From Leeuwenhoekiella sp. MAR_2009_132 (GTDB lineage: Bacteria > Bacteroidota > Bacteroidia > Flavobacteriales > Flavobacteriaceae): a stretch of DNA of 64,000 bases. The position numbers were made by a program, and so were the translations under genes. Below the pieces are notes generated by a model. The model did not search any database. It saw only the letters and a list, made by a program, of their open reading frames with translations, and was not told the DNA's origin. Below, piece after piece: positions 51,364-60,583 of the stretch (positions within the stretch are counted from its first letter, which is position 1; every line of letters starts with the position of its first letter). Location: positions 1,312,001-1,376,000 of the forward strand of contig NZ_JHZY01000004.1 in NCBI RefSeq assembly GCF_000687915.1. The letters run 5' to 3'.

Positions 51364-53304
51364 ATGAATTATTTAAGCAAAAAAATTGCTTTTGCAACCT
51401 TAGTTATTGGTGCCATATCAGGTAGTCAGGCACAAGAAACCAAAATTAATAACCAGCCTCTTTTTAGCGAGTTTCTAGAGCACAGTGGTAATGAATTTCG
51501 CACTGCAACCGGCCAGCCCGGTGAACATTATTGGCAAAATGAAACCGATTATGTTATTGAAGCTACATTAAACGAGCAGGCTCAATCTATTAGCGGAAAA
51601 GTCACCCTTACTTATACTAACAACAGCCCACAAGATCTAGATTTTATCTGGATGCATCTGGAGCAAAACCGTTTTACAGAAACATCTAGAGGTACGCTTA
51701 CCACTCCTATCTCCGGCAATCGCTATAATGGTGATGTAAACGGTGGGTATACCATAACAAATCTCGCTGCTAAAGTAAAGCGCAGCACTTCTTCAAAACA
51801 CATAATTACAGATACTCGCATGCAAGTGTTTTTTGACGAGCCCATTCCTGCAAATGGTGGTGAAGCGACGGTATCAATGAATTTTACATACAAAATACCT
51901 AAAGACGGAATGGACCGTATGGGACGGGTTGATACAAAAAACGGGACTATTTTTGCTTTAGCACAATGGTTTCCTAGAGCTGCAGTACTTGATGATATTG
52001 AGGGGTGGAATATTGAGCCATATTTAGGTGCGGGTGAATTTTATCTGGATTATGGGGATTATGATTTTAAAATTACAGCACCTTATAATCATATCGTAGT
52101 GGCTTCAGGCGAATTGCAAAATGCAAAAGACATAATGTCTTCAAAAATGCGTGATCGCATGGATCAAGCTAAAAATAGCGATAAAACAGTTTACATTATA
52201 AATCCTGAAGAACTCAATGATATGTCATTGCGTGCAAAACAAAGCGGCACATTAACCTGGCATTTTAAAATGGAGAACACGCGTGATGTGGCCTTTGCCT
52301 CTTCAAAAGCCTTTATTTGGGATGCTGCTAAAATAAATTTACCCGGCGGTAAAAAAGCAGTTGCACAGTCTGTATATCCTATTGAAAGTTCTGGTCAGGA
52401 TGCGTGGTCTCGCTCTACCGAATACACAAAAAATGCGATTGAAAACTATTCTAACATGTGGTTTGAATACCCATACCCTACTGCTGTTAATGTAGCCGCA
52501 GAAATAGGCGGTATGGAATATCCCGGTTTGAGTTTTTGCAGCTGGAAATCTAAAGGCGAAAGCTTATGGGGAGTTACAGATCACGAGTTTGGTCACAACT
52601 GGTTTCCTATGATTGTAGGCTCAAACGAACGTCGTTATGCGTGGATGGATGAAGGTTTCAACACCTTTATAAACTACTACAGTACTTTAAAATTTAATAA
52701 TGGTGAGTATCCTGCAAATCTTAGTAAAGTACGCAATACTGTAGGCTGGTTTAACAGTCCTAACCGCGAGGGTATAGATACCTACCCAGATGCTACTAAC
52801 TTAAGAAACTTAGGTATGACCGCTTATTACAAACCTGCACAAGGTTTATTTATGTTGCGTGAGTACATTTTAGGACCAGAACGATTTGATAATGCATTTA
52901 AATCTTATATAAAACACTGGGCGTACAAGCATCCCCAGCCTAAAGATTTTTTCAACCATATAGAAAATGTGGCCGGCGAAAATCTTGCCTGGTTCTGGAA
53001 AGGATGGTTCTACGGCACCGGTAATATTGATATTGCAATTGAAAACGTAAAACAGAACGAAGGTAATTATATCATTAGTATTTCAAATAAAGGAGAAGTA
53101 CCTATGCCTGTAAAAATGGAAGTTACATTTGATGACAATACAACAGAACGAATAGCGCTTCCTGTAGAAATCTGGCAACGTGGCAATACCTGGAACTACT
53201 TATTAGAAACTACTAAAACAGTAAATAAAGTTGAACTTGATCCTGATAAAATCATCACAGATATCAATTTTGAAAACGATTTTTGGAAAGCAGCTCAAAA
53301 ATAG
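51364..53304 (+). CDS. M1-family metallopeptidase, exported
   Basis: A 646-residue zinc aminopeptidase-like protein with a signal peptide (about 1-23, ending SQA-Q). The zinc site is complete: His407-Glu408-x-x-His411 in HEFGHNW and Glu430 in WMDEGFN, 19 residues on. GGMEYPG serves as the exopeptidase GxMEN loop. The N-terminal saddle domain (about 60-290) comes before the catalytic one. It likely trims peptides in the periplasm or outside the cell. The gene is alone; a terminator follows at 53332-53367. Compared with classic PepN (870 aa) it lacks the large C-terminal helical domain, as usual for the Bacteroidota form. Confidence 0.93.
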   Translation: MNYLSKKIAFATLVIGAISGSQAQETKINNQPLFSEFLEHSGNEFRTATGQPGEHYWQNETDYVIEATLNEQAQSISGKVTLTYTNNSPQDLDFIWMHLEQNRFTETSRGTLTTPISGNRYNGDVNGGYTITNLAAKVKRSTSSKHIITDTRMQVFFDEPIPANGGEATVSMNFTYKIPKDGMDRMGRVDTKNGTIFALAQWFPRAAVLDDIEGWNIEPYLGAGEFYLDYGDYDFKITAPYNHIVVASGELQNAKDIMSSKMRDRMDQAKNSDKTVYIINPEELNDMSLRAKQSGTLTWHFKMENTRDVAFASSKAFIWDAAKINLPGGKKAVAQSVYPIESSGQDAWSRSTEYTKNAIENYSNMWFEYPYPTAVNVAAEIGGMEYPGLSFCSWKSKGESLWGVTDHEFGHNWFPMIVGSNERRYAWMDEGFNTFINYYSTLKFNNGEYPANLSKVRNTVGWFNSPNREGIDTYPDATNLRNLGMTAYYKPAQGLFMLREYILGPERFDNAFKSYIKHWAYKHPQPKDFFNHIENVAGENLAWFWKGWFYGTGNIDIAIENVKQNEGNYIISISNKGEVPMPVKMEVTFDDNTTERIALPVEIWQRGNTWNYLLETTKTVNKVELDPDKIITDINFENDFWKAAQK

Positions 53305-53331
53305 TTTTTAAAACACCCAATTTAATTATTT

Positions 53332-53367
53332 GAGAAACCTCAACAGTTTATTCTGTTGGGGTTTCTC
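53332..53367 (+). terminator. Terminator of M1 peptidase gene
   Basis: 15-bp arms gagaaacctcaacag / ctgttggggtttctc with one mismatch-type wobble, a 6-nt loop, then ttttta. It lies about 27 bp after the stop. Confidence 0.88.
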
Positions 53368-53430
53368 TTTTTACAGAAGTAATTGTAACAATAGCCTACG
53401 AGTAACTACCTATAGATAAATCATTCAATT

Positions 53431-53820
53431 ATGCAAGTAGTATCAAACAACCTCAACACCTTTAGAGTCCTGTACATAGTTAAAGGTGTTTTAAGCTTAT
53501 TAGCTGCTTTGTTTTTTGTGGGTTATTTAGCCTTTTTAAATATATTTATTAATGAATCTACGACAATGCCTGATGCAAATATTGATGTAATGAGCGTCTT
53601 AAATATTATAATGGGCATTGGTTTTATCCTTTGTTTAATAGTAGGTATTCTAACCTTAATGGCCGCAAAATATATAGGACAAACCTGCAATTATACATTT
53701 GTACTTGTAATTGCCATTCTCAATTGTCTATCGGGTATTTTAGGAATTATTCTTGGCGTGTTTACTATTATCGAAATTAATAAGCCACATATAAAAATGC
53801 TTTTTGATCAAAACGATTAA
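53431..53820 (+). CDS. Small integral membrane protein, unknown function
   Basis: A 129-residue protein not assigned to a family. Three hydrophobic helices are visible: about 16-37 (KGVLSLLAALFFVGYLAFL), 57-78 (IIMGIGFILCLIVGILTLM) and 88-112 (FVLVIAILNCLSGILGIILGVFT). The layout resembles DUF4064-type small membrane proteins, but this is only a resemblance. No signal peptide cleavage site. It stands alone between the M1 peptidase and the ClC channel. The ATG at 53431 is the first in frame and sits before the predicted N-terminal cytoplasmic part. Confidence 0.7.
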   Translation: MQVVSNNLNTFRVLYIVKGVLSLLAALFFVGYLAFLNIFINESTTMPDANIDVMSVLNIIMGIGFILCLIVGILTLMAAKYIGQTCNYTFVLVIAILNCLSGILGIILGVFTIIEINKPHIKMLFDQND

Positions 53821-53996
53821 GTTTAAAATTTGCCAAATTTCCATTCCGAAGAACTAAACGGATCTATTGCATACGATTTCTAGTATATTTACGGCTTAAA
53901 TAAACCGCAAGGTTTACCTTCTATGACTTTGTGAATAGCTATGCATTCTGCTTCAAAATCGCTTACAGCTAATGCAGAATCGTTATACATGGCAGT

Positions 53997-55301
53997 ATGA
54001 ATGTAATAAAATTAAAATCCGCATTTTCTTCGATAGAGCAACTTCCTGCCCTGTTTTATCTTTTAAAATGGCTCTTTATCTGTACACTAATAGGTGCTAT
54101 TGCAGGAAGCATATCGGCATTCTTTCTAATTAGTCTCGATTGGGTGACAAATTATAGAGAGTCTCACCTATGGATTATTGCTTTACTCCCTCTAGGCGGA
54201 TTTATAGTAGGCCTATCTTACCATTTATTCGGAAACAGTGTTGTAAAAGGGAATAATTTACTGCTTGAAGAGTTTCACAACCCTAAAAAAATTATTCCAT
54301 TTAAAATGGCGCCTTTGGTTCTTTTTGGCACTTTAGCAACTCATTTGTTTGGAGGTTCTGCAGGACGAGAAGGTACTGCGGTACAAATAGGAGGGGCAGT
54401 TGCAGACCAGTTTACAAAAATCTTTAACCTCTCAAACCGTGATCGCAAAATTTTACTTATTGCAGGTATTAGTGCCGGTTTTGCTTCCGTTTTTGGAACT
54501 CCATTAGCTGGAGGAATATTTGCTTTAGAAGTACTTATATTGGGGAGAATACGTCTTGATGCTATTGTTCCCAGTTTTTTAGCGGCAGTACTTGCCGATT
54601 ATTTTTGTACCCTATGGAATGTCACACACACCCAGTATCATATAGATTCTATCACAGTTATGAATCCCCAGAATTTAGTATGGGCATTACTAGTCGGAAT
54701 CATTTTTGGACTTGTAAGCATGCTTTTTTCAAAATCTACACACTTTTGGAGTGCTTTATTTAAAAGATATATAAAATATCCTCCGCTTAGACCATTTGTA
54801 GGCGGCGCAATAATTGCAATAGCGGTATATGCCCTAGGTACAACAAAATATATTGGTTTAGGAATCCCTACCATTGTAGATTCATTTACGATGTCAATGA
54901 ATTCTTACGACTTTTTAATTAAAATATTATTTACATCATTCACACTCGGGGCAGGCTTTAAAGGTGGCGAAGTAACACCCTTATTTTATATAGGAGCAAC
55001 CTTGGGTAATGCCCTAATTTGGTTTGTGCCGTTGCCTATAGATTTGCTGGCAGGAATGGGATTTGTAGCAGTATTTGCAGGAGCTACAAACACACCTATC
55101 GCCTGTACTGTTATGGGAATTGAGTTATTTGGGATAGAATCTGGAGTTTTTATAGCCTTAGCGTGTAGCACCGCTTATCTATTTTCAGGACACTCGGGAG
55201 TATACGCTTCTCAAATAATAGGAAGTCCAAAAACCAAAACGTTTGATGATGAAAAGGGCGCACATTTATCTGAAATTTCTGAAAAGCGTAAAATGAATTG
55301 A
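53997..55301 (+). CDS. ClC-family chloride channel/transporter
   Basis: A 434-residue inner-membrane protein of the voltage-gated chloride-channel family. The selectivity-filter segments are FGGSAGREGTAVQIGG (variant of G-R-E-G-P, with Thr in place of Pro) and GAGFKGGEVTPLFYIG. About ten to twelve hydrophobic helices are visible. No CBS domain after the pore. It transports chloride or possibly fluoride or other anions; the Thr in GREGT is common in this bacterial subgroup. Starts after a 176-bp stretch. Confidence 0.9.
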   Translation: MNVIKLKSAFSSIEQLPALFYLLKWLFICTLIGAIAGSISAFFLISLDWVTNYRESHLWIIALLPLGGFIVGLSYHLFGNSVVKGNNLLLEEFHNPKKIIPFKMAPLVLFGTLATHLFGGSAGREGTAVQIGGAVADQFTKIFNLSNRDRKILLIAGISAGFASVFGTPLAGGIFALEVLILGRIRLDAIVPSFLAAVLADYFCTLWNVTHTQYHIDSITVMNPQNLVWALLVGIIFGLVSMLFSKSTHFWSALFKRYIKYPPLRPFVGGAIIAIAVYALGTTKYIGLGIPTIVDSFTMSMNSYDFLIKILFTSFTLGAGFKGGEVTPLFYIGATLGNALIWFVPLPIDLLAGMGFVAVFAGATNTPIACTVMGIELFGIESGVFIALACSTAYLFSGHSGVYASQIIGSPKTKTFDDEKGAHLSEISEKRKMN

Positions 55302-55560
55302 CAAGCTTGTCACCTTAAGAATCTAATTTTAAAGAAGCAAAAACTTCAGGTATACAGCAGGCTCTACATTTTAATGTTATAAAAGGTCATTTAGAAAACA
55401 GAAAAATATCTTAGTAAATCAGTGAAAACAAATTGTTTAAGCATCCGCATTTGATAGATCTTACTGAAAAAATAAAAGCCCTTCTAAATGCGGAAAAAGA
55501 TTTTTTAAAATTAGTGACTTTAATACTCATCAAGAATACGATTGCATCGCGATTATAAGC
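55302..55560. other. Gap with no recognised gene
   Basis: The stretch between the ClC gene and the tRNA terminator holds no convincing gene. A 9-bp inverted pair tccgcattt (55444-55452) / aaatgcgga (55486-55494) with a long loop is visible, followed by an A/T-rich run. It may be a weak terminator or chance. Confidence 0.5.
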
Positions 55561-55561
55561 A

Positions 55562-55594
55562 AAAACCCCGTCATCATTGCGATAACAGGGTTTT
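55562..55594 (-). terminator. Terminator of tRNA-Ala
   Basis: aaaaccc (55562-55568) pairs with gggtttt (55588-55594), with an inner gtcatc / gataac partial stem. On the minus strand it ends in a run of Ts, 4 bp after the tRNA 3' end. Confidence 0.7.
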
Positions 55595-55597
55595 CTG

Positions 55598-55671
55598 TGG
55601 AGAAGATGGGATTCGAACCCACGACCTCTTGACTGCCAGTCAAGCACTCTAGCCAACTGAGCTACATCCCC
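55598..55671 (-). tRNA. tRNA-Ala (anticodon GGC)
   Basis: A 74-nt cloverleaf read on the minus strand: acceptor 5' GGGGATG, D-arm GCTC..., anticodon stem-loop CTTGA-CTGGCAG-TCAAG, T-arm with GGTTCGAATCC, 3' CTTCTCC-A. Anticodon GGC reads alanine codon GCC. The acceptor has G3-U70, the identity mark of alanine tRNAs, which supports the call; position 6-67 is a U-U mismatch. CCA is not encoded. Confidence 0.93.
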
Positions 55672-55713
55672 ATTTACTGGCGCAAATATACTATAAATGC
55701 GCTTACAATATTC

Positions 55714-56508
55714 TTACTGCTGCTCTTTTAAGACCAGTAGTGGTGTCCGACTTTCAAAGTCGGCCTTTTTTACAGAGTCATCGTCCCAAAGCTTTTCAAA
55801 AAAGCCACGTTTGCGTTTAAAAACACAAATCATATCAGGTTTATTTTCATTAAGATGCTCTAACAAACCCTGAAAAACAGTAGCATTCTCTGTAGATTTA
55901 TAAGTGTCGACGAGTTCGCCTAAGTTTGCATCAAATTCAGAATCTTCTGGTAAGTAATTAGGAGTCTTAATTTGTAAAAGCCTAACATCTGCCTTGTAGC
56001 GTTTTTTAATTGTACGTAAAGGATCTAATGTGCGTTTATCGTGAACAATACCAGACTTTACAGCCATAAGAATACGACTTATGGGTTTATACTCATAATC
56101 AACTGGAACGACTAATACGGCAGTCTCAGTATTTCTAAGCAAACTACCTGCAGTTTTACCTAAAAAGTTTGCTTGATTTACGTTGTGATGTTTCGGTGTG
56201 AGCACAATTAAATCAAGGTTTGTTTTCTGATGAAATTTCCCCACGGCCTCTACCCAGTCATCTCCTTCAAGCGGTTTTACGCGTACTTTTATACCTTCCG
56301 TATTAAAAGCGCTCAACTGCTCTTCTATTTCCTGAGCTGTAATTTGAGAAACGTTAAGCGTTTTAGGTAAACCCCCAGATCGCGCCGGCTCTTTGTACAA
56401 TTTAGATACATAAAGCGTTGCTTTAAGCACACGTGCCAGTTCAAGAATATACTTGACATTGGTTTTTGAAAGAGTTTGATTACCAAGTGGAAGGAAAATA
56501 GTTTTCAT
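55714..56508 (-). CDS. Universal stress protein, tandem-domain
   Basis: A 264-residue cytoplasmic protein; start at ATG 56508 (MKTIFLPLG), as the earlier in-frame ATG at 56538 adds ten residues of unlikely sequence. Two USP domains in a row: the first (about 1-140) ends with LDLIVLTPKHHNVN and GKTAGSLLRNTETAVLVVP, close to the G-x2-G-x9-G-S/T ATP-binding motif; the second (about 145-264) ends PDMICVFKRKRGF and RTPLLVLKE. It is linked by family to starvation and stress survival. Divergent from the GNAT gene, 45 bp apart. Confidence 0.88.
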   Translation of the reverse strand: MKTIFLPLGNQTLSKTNVKYILELARVLKATLYVSKLYKEPARSGGLPKTLNVSQITAQEIEEQLSAFNTEGIKVRVKPLEGDDWVEAVGKFHQKTNLDLIVLTPKHHNVNQANFLGKTAGSLLRNTETAVLVVPVDYEYKPISRILMAVKSGIVHDKRTLDPLRTIKKRYKADVRLLQIKTPNYLPEDSEFDANLGELVDTYKSTENATVFQGLLEHLNENKPDMICVFKRKRGFFEKLWDDDSVKKADFESRTPLLVLKEQQ

Positions 56509-56553
56509 CTTTACAAGCTTTATCTCAATTTTGAACAAAATTAACGCTTATCT

Positions 56554-57057
56554 ATGATACGCAAGGCAAAACTCTCAGAAATAGAATCAATTCTTAATCT
56601 TACCCGTGCGTGTGCAATGGCTATGATTGAGAACAACATATATCAATGGAATGATCATTACCCGTCTCATCAGGCCTTTGAAGAAGACATAAAACGTGAC
56701 GAGCTCTTTGTTTTTGCTCAAGGCGAAAAAATAACAGGTACCATTGTGATTTCTGCTTTAAAAGATGAAATCTATGAGCAGGTTAACTGGCTTACTCCCG
56801 GAGACGCTGATTCTATCTATATTCATAGACTCGCTGTGCATCCTGATTCACAAGGTCAGGGCATTGCGCAGCAACTTATGAATTTTGCTGAAGGTTTTGC
56901 TAAAGAGAATAAGTATGTTTCAGTACGGCTAGACACCTTTAGTAAAAACCCCCGAAACAATATATTTTACACAAAACGCGGCTATCATAAGCTTCAGGAA
57001 ATTTATTTTCCGAAGCAAAGCGAGTTTCCGTTTTACTGCTACGAACTTGTATTTTAA
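56554..57057 (+). CDS. GNAT-family N-acetyltransferase
   Basis: A 167-residue GNAT enzyme. Motif A, IHRLAVHPDSQGQGIAQQLM (about 90-109), gives the acetyl-CoA-binding Q/R-x-x-G-x-G/A loop, and FYTKRGYHKLQ supplies motif B. It acetylates an amine on a small molecule, peptide or protein; the substrate is unknown. The N-terminal ARACAMAMIENNIYQWNDHYP-like segment with a Trp is typical of a flavobacterial subgroup. 44 bp before the MATE gene, possibly in the same transcript. Confidence 0.88.
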   Translation: MIRKAKLSEIESILNLTRACAMAMIENNIYQWNDHYPSHQAFEEDIKRDELFVFAQGEKITGTIVISALKDEIYEQVNWLTPGDADSIYIHRLAVHPDSQGQGIAQQLMNFAEGFAKENKYVSVRLDTFSKNPRNNIFYTKRGYHKLQEIYFPKQSEFPFYCYELVF

Positions 57058-57101
57058 GTTTTGCAACTAAGAAGTGGTATTTTCTCAATAAGCTATGCTT
57101 T

Positions 57102-58439
57102 ATGTCAAAAACAAATACCCTCTCTTTTAAAAATATTAACCGCCTTGCCATTCCGGCTCTTCTTGCGGGTATAGCAGAGCCTATACTTTCTGCTACAGAT
57201 GCTGCCGTAGTAGGTAACGTACCCATTAATGCCACCGAAGTACTTGCTGCTGTAGGTATCGTAGGTTCATTCTTATCAGCTTTAATATGGGTTTTAGGCC
57301 AGACTCGTAGTGCCTTACAGGCTATAATCGCACAATATTATGGAGCAAATAAAATAGATGAGATTAGCACATTGCCGGCACAGGCAATCTATTTTAATAT
57401 TCTACTAAGCGTTGTTATTTTAGTAAGTACTCTTCCGTTTATAGAAGGTATTTTTTCATTATATAATGCATCGGGTCTCATATTAGAATACTGTGTACAA
57501 TATTATTCTATTCGGGTTTGGGGCTTTCCGTTAACACTATTCACTTTTGCGGTATTTGGCATCTTTAGAGGGCTTCAAAATACATTTTGGCCCATGGTTG
57601 TGGCTTTAATAGGAGCTGGTTTAAATATACTACTTGACTTTGCGCTTGTTTATGGTATTGAAGGTTACATCCCGGCATTGCAACTTGAAGGTGCTGCCTA
57701 TGCAAGTTTAATTGCGCAGGGAGTTATGGCTATTCTATCACTTATATTAGTGTTGTCAAAAACTAAGGTGAGTCTCAAATTAAAACTTCCGGTTCACCCA
57801 GAACTTTGGCGACTCGTAGGTATGGCACTTAACCTTTTTGTGCGTACCATTGCGCTTAATGTCGCGCTTTACCTGGCAAACTCATTTGCTACCGGCTATG
57901 GTGCCTCATATATCGCAGCACAAACTATTTTAATAAATATCTGGTTGTTTTCAGCATTTTTTATAGATGGCTATGCCGCAGCAGGAAATATTCTGGCCGG
58001 TCGTTTTCTGGGAGCTAAAGATTATAAGAGCCTTTGGGATCTTAGTAAAAAACTCACCAAATACAGTTTGATTATTTCTGGCGGATTAATGCTTATTGCT
58101 GCAATTTTCTATGAACAGCTGGGTTTGATTTTTAGTAAAGAACCTGAGGTTATCGCTCGTTTTACCACAATCTTTTTTATTGTGATCCTGATGCAACCGT
58201 TAAATGCACTTGCTTTTATTTTTGATGGAATTTTTAAAGGTATGGGTGAGATGAAATACCTGCGCAACGTATTAATGGCTGCAACTTTTTTTGGCTTTGT
58301 ACCCGCTATATTTATCGCAGATTATTTTGATTTAAAACTCTATGCGGTATGGATTGCTTTTACGATGTGGATGGTTGTGCGCAGTGCTGCTTTAATCTTA
58401 AAATTTAGAAAACGCTTTAAACCAAAAATTGAAAGCTAG
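57102..58439 (+). CDS. MATE-family efflux transporter
   Basis: A 445-residue inner-membrane transporter with about twelve transmembrane helices in two halves related to each other. AIPALLAGIAEPILSATDAAVVG is the opening helix pair with the conserved Asp, and GFPLTLFTFAVFGIFRGLQN is the typical 'R-G-x-Q' loop. It exports cationic drugs or metabolites using a sodium or proton gradient. The size is normal for the DinF-like branch. The downstream dioxygenase gene is convergent, 11 bp away. Confidence 0.92.
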   Translation: MSKTNTLSFKNINRLAIPALLAGIAEPILSATDAAVVGNVPINATEVLAAVGIVGSFLSALIWVLGQTRSALQAIIAQYYGANKIDEISTLPAQAIYFNILLSVVILVSTLPFIEGIFSLYNASGLILEYCVQYYSIRVWGFPLTLFTFAVFGIFRGLQNTFWPMVVALIGAGLNILLDFALVYGIEGYIPALQLEGAAYASLIAQGVMAILSLILVLSKTKVSLKLKLPVHPELWRLVGMALNLFVRTIALNVALYLANSFATGYGASYIAAQTILINIWLFSAFFIDGYAAAGNILAGRFLGAKDYKSLWDLSKKLTKYSLIISGGLMLIAAIFYEQLGLIFSKEPEVIARFTTIFFIVILMQPLNALAFIFDGIFKGMGEMKYLRNVLMAATFFGFVPAIFIADYFDLKLYAVWIAFTMWMVVRSAALILKFRKRFKPKIES

Positions 58440-58450
58440 AGCCTCAAAAC

Positions 58451-59098
58451 CTATCGTGTTTTTAACCAACCTGTTATACTAAAACGCTCTGATGCCAATA
58501 CCGGTTTAACCTCATGCTCTAAAACCTGACTTTCAAAAATGACCATTCGCCCAGGTCTGGGAATGATATCTAAAGCTGTCTCGCCAGTTTCAGAAGGTAA
58601 ATACAGGGTGAGCTCGCCGCCATTACTGGCAATCCAGGAATCGTCATTTAAATAGCACACCATAGACAATTTACGACGGTCATCATTCTGAAAAGTATCT
58701 AGGTGTCTTTTGTAAAAAGTTCCTGTGGGATAGACAGCATAGTGAAATTCTTTCTGCAAGATCCCTAAAAAGCACGTGCGATTTAAATAAGCAACGAGAT
58801 CATTAATTTTAGCAAAAAATCTACGCTCAACAGCGCGACCTTCGGCTTCATTAATCCACAAAATAAAGTCCCCTCGTATAGATTTATCAATCTCTTCATT
58901 AAGCCTATTTCCTATGGCAGCTTTTTTGAAGCAATCTGCCTCATATACATCTTTTAAAGACTGTCGTAATTCTTCGATCTCAGAAGAATCAAAAAAATCA
59001 TCTACGATACTATAACCCCTATCTAAAATATCAGATATAACCATCTCATAAACAGGATTTTCTGTAAACTGAAGCTGCTCAAAAAGTTGTGTTTCCAT
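58451..59098 (-). CDS. 2-oxoglutarate/Fe(II)-dependent dioxygenase (PHD-type)
   Basis: A 215-residue double-stranded beta-helix oxygenase of the prolyl-hydroxylase/Egl-9-like group. The iron ligands are His132 and Asp134 (KRHLDTF) and His195 (EHEVKPV); Arg205 in RFSITGWLKTR binds the 2-oxoglutarate carboxylate. It should hydroxylate a protein residue or a small molecule using oxygen and 2-oxoglutarate; the substrate is unknown. Cytoplasmic. Bacterial PHD-like proteins may target elongation factor Tu, but this is only by analogy. Confidence 0.88.
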   Translation of the reverse strand: METQLFEQLQFTENPVYEMVISDILDRGYSIVDDFFDSSEIEELRQSLKDVYEADCFKKAAIGNRLNEEIDKSIRGDFILWINEAEGRAVERRFFAKINDLVAYLNRTCFLGILQKEFHYAVYPTGTFYKRHLDTFQNDDRRKLSMVCYLNDDSWIASNGGELTLYLPSETGETALDIIPRPGRMVIFESQVLEHEVKPVLASERFSITGWLKTR

Positions 59099-59211
59099 GG
59101 CGGCAAATTACGTGCAAAAAACAATAGAAAAACCCAAACTTTTTTCTTGACATTAATTTTTAGGCTTGGGGCATATACTTTACTACTTTTACACTCTTAA
59201 TTAGAATTAAA

Positions 59212-59307
59212 ATGGAGTTTTTAGAATTTATAAGTGGTACAGGAATTTATTTAATTTTTGCCATCGCATTAATTGTAGTGGTACTTATAAGAAAATTTAA
59301 AAAGTAA
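59212..59307 (+). CDS. 31-residue membrane peptide upstream of queD
   Basis: An ATG at 59212 opens a 31-codon frame ending 2 bp before the queD ATG. The product starts MEFLEFISGTGIYLIFAI and ends in VVVLIRKFKK: a single hydrophobic helix with a positive tail, like a bona fide small inner-membrane peptide. It is not recognised. Position and charge pattern favour a real gene or a translation-coupling leader. Confidence 0.5.
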   Translation: MEFLEFISGTGIYLIFAIALIVVVLIRKFKK

Positions 59308-59309
59308 GT

Positions 59310-59759
59310 ATGAGTAACATACGCATCACAAAGCAATTTTCATTTGAAACGGGTCACGCATTATATGGCTATGACGGTAAATGTCGCAATGTACACGGGC
59401 ACAGTTACAAACTTTCGGTAACTGTGATAGGCACCCCTATTTCTCAAAATGACAATGTCAAATTTGGTATGGTAATCGATTTTGGAGACCTCAAAAAAAT
59501 TGTAAAAACAGAAATTGTTGATGTGTTTGATCACGCTACGGTTTTCAACAAAAACACACCGCACGTTGAACTTGCTAAAGAATTATCAGACCGTGGGCAC
59601 AATGTTCTTCTTGTAGATTACCAGCCCACTAGTGAAATGATGGTGATTGATTTTGCTGAAAAAATCAAGAAATACCTTCCTGAAAATATTAGCCTATTCT
59701 CTTTAAAACTGCAGGAAACAGATAGTAGTTTTGCAGAATGGTATGCCTCAGACAATTAA
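59310..59759 (+). CDS. queD: 6-carboxytetrahydropterin synthase
   Basis: A 149-residue zinc enzyme of the PTPS/QueD family that turns dihydroneopterin triphosphate into 6-carboxy-tetrahydropterin for queuosine (preQ0) synthesis. Zinc ligands His16 (ETGHAL), His29 and His31 (NVHGHSY) and catalytic Cys25 (KCRNVHG) are present, and the closing VKLQETDSSFAEW-type segment (here LKLQETDSSFAEW) binds the pterin. No other queuosine gene is visible in the window. It is followed 41 bp later by lpxH. Confidence 0.93.
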   Translation: MSNIRITKQFSFETGHALYGYDGKCRNVHGHSYKLSVTVIGTPISQNDNVKFGMVIDFGDLKKIVKTEIVDVFDHATVFNKNTPHVELAKELSDRGHNVLLVDYQPTSEMMVIDFAEKIKKYLPENISLFSLKLQETDSSFAEWYASDN

Positions 59760-59800
59760 GCCTCATTAATATCATCTCAACTTTATCCTAAATTTACGGT

Positions 59801-60583
59801 ATGAAGCAACCCGTTTTGCAAGCCAAAATACCCGAAGGAAAAAAAATTTACTTTTCTAGTGATAATCATCTGGGTGCTCCTACTGCAGAAGCCAGTAAAC
59901 CACGTGAATTAAAATTTGTAGCCTGGCTTAACGAAATAGAAAAAGATGCAGCTGCTATTTTTCTTTTAGGAGATCTTTTTGACTTTTGGTTTGAATATAA
60001 AACAGTTGTACCTAAGGGCTTTGTAAGAGTTCTGGGTAAACTTGCAGACCTGCGTGATAAGGGTATCGCTATCTACTTTTTTGTAGGCAATCATGATTTG
60101 TGGATGCACGATTATTTTGAAACCGAATTAAACATACCGGTGTATCACAACCCACAAGTATTTGAGTTTAACGATAAACGATTCTTTATAGGACACGGCG
60201 ATGGCTTAGGCCCAGGAGATAAAGGATATAAACGGATGAAAAAGGTTTTCAAATCGAGCGTTTTTCAATGGCTTTTTAGATGGGTACACCCTGATATCGG
60301 CGTACGTGTTGCGCAGTACCTTTCGGTGAAAAATAAGCTTATAAGCGGTGATGATGACCATATTTTTTTAGGTGATGAAAATGAATGGCTTGCTGCTTAT
60401 GCAAAGCGAAAGTTGCAAACTAACCACTATGATTATTTTGTATTTGGGCACAGGCATTTACCTATGAAAATTGATGTGGGTACAAACTCCTCTTACCACA
60501 ATCTGGGAGATTGGATCGTTCATTACACTTATGGCGTGTACGACGGCACCTCTTTTGAACTGAAAGAATACAACCCTAATTAA
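59801..60583 (+). CDS. lpxH: UDP-2,3-diacylglucosamine diphosphatase
   Basis: A 260-residue calcineurin-like phosphoesterase, LpxH type. Metal-binding motifs are in order: FSSDNHLG (Asp, His), LGDLFDFWFEY, VGNHDLW, HGDGLGPGD, and FGHRHLPM. In lipid A synthesis it cuts UDP-2,3-diacylglucosamine to lipid X at the inner face of the inner membrane. The LGDLFDFWFE motif is specific for LpxH among phosphoesterases. Its last bases overlap the end of the convergent minus-strand gene by 8 bp. Confidence 0.92.
   Translation: MKQPVLQAKIPEGKKIYFSSDNHLGAPTAEASKPRELKFVAWLNEIEKDAAAIFLLGDLFDFWFEYKTVVPKGFVRVLGKLADLRDKGIAIYFFVGNHDLWMHDYFETELNIPVYHNPQVFEFNDKRFFIGHGDGLGPGDKGYKRMKKVFKSSVFQWLFRWVHPDIGVRVAQYLSVKNKLISGDDDHIFLGDENEWLAAYAKRKLQTNHYDYFVFGHRHLPMKIDVGTNSSYHNLGDWIVHYTYGVYDGTSFELKEYNPN

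Noticed and set aside
55411..55656. 81-codon minus-strand frame across the tRNA region.
   Set aside because: It runs through the tRNA-Ala gene and its terminator and has no family resemblance.
59101..59211. preQ1 riboswitch ahead of queD.
   Set aside because: No preQ1-type stem followed by the A-rich pseudoknot tail could be found in the leader.
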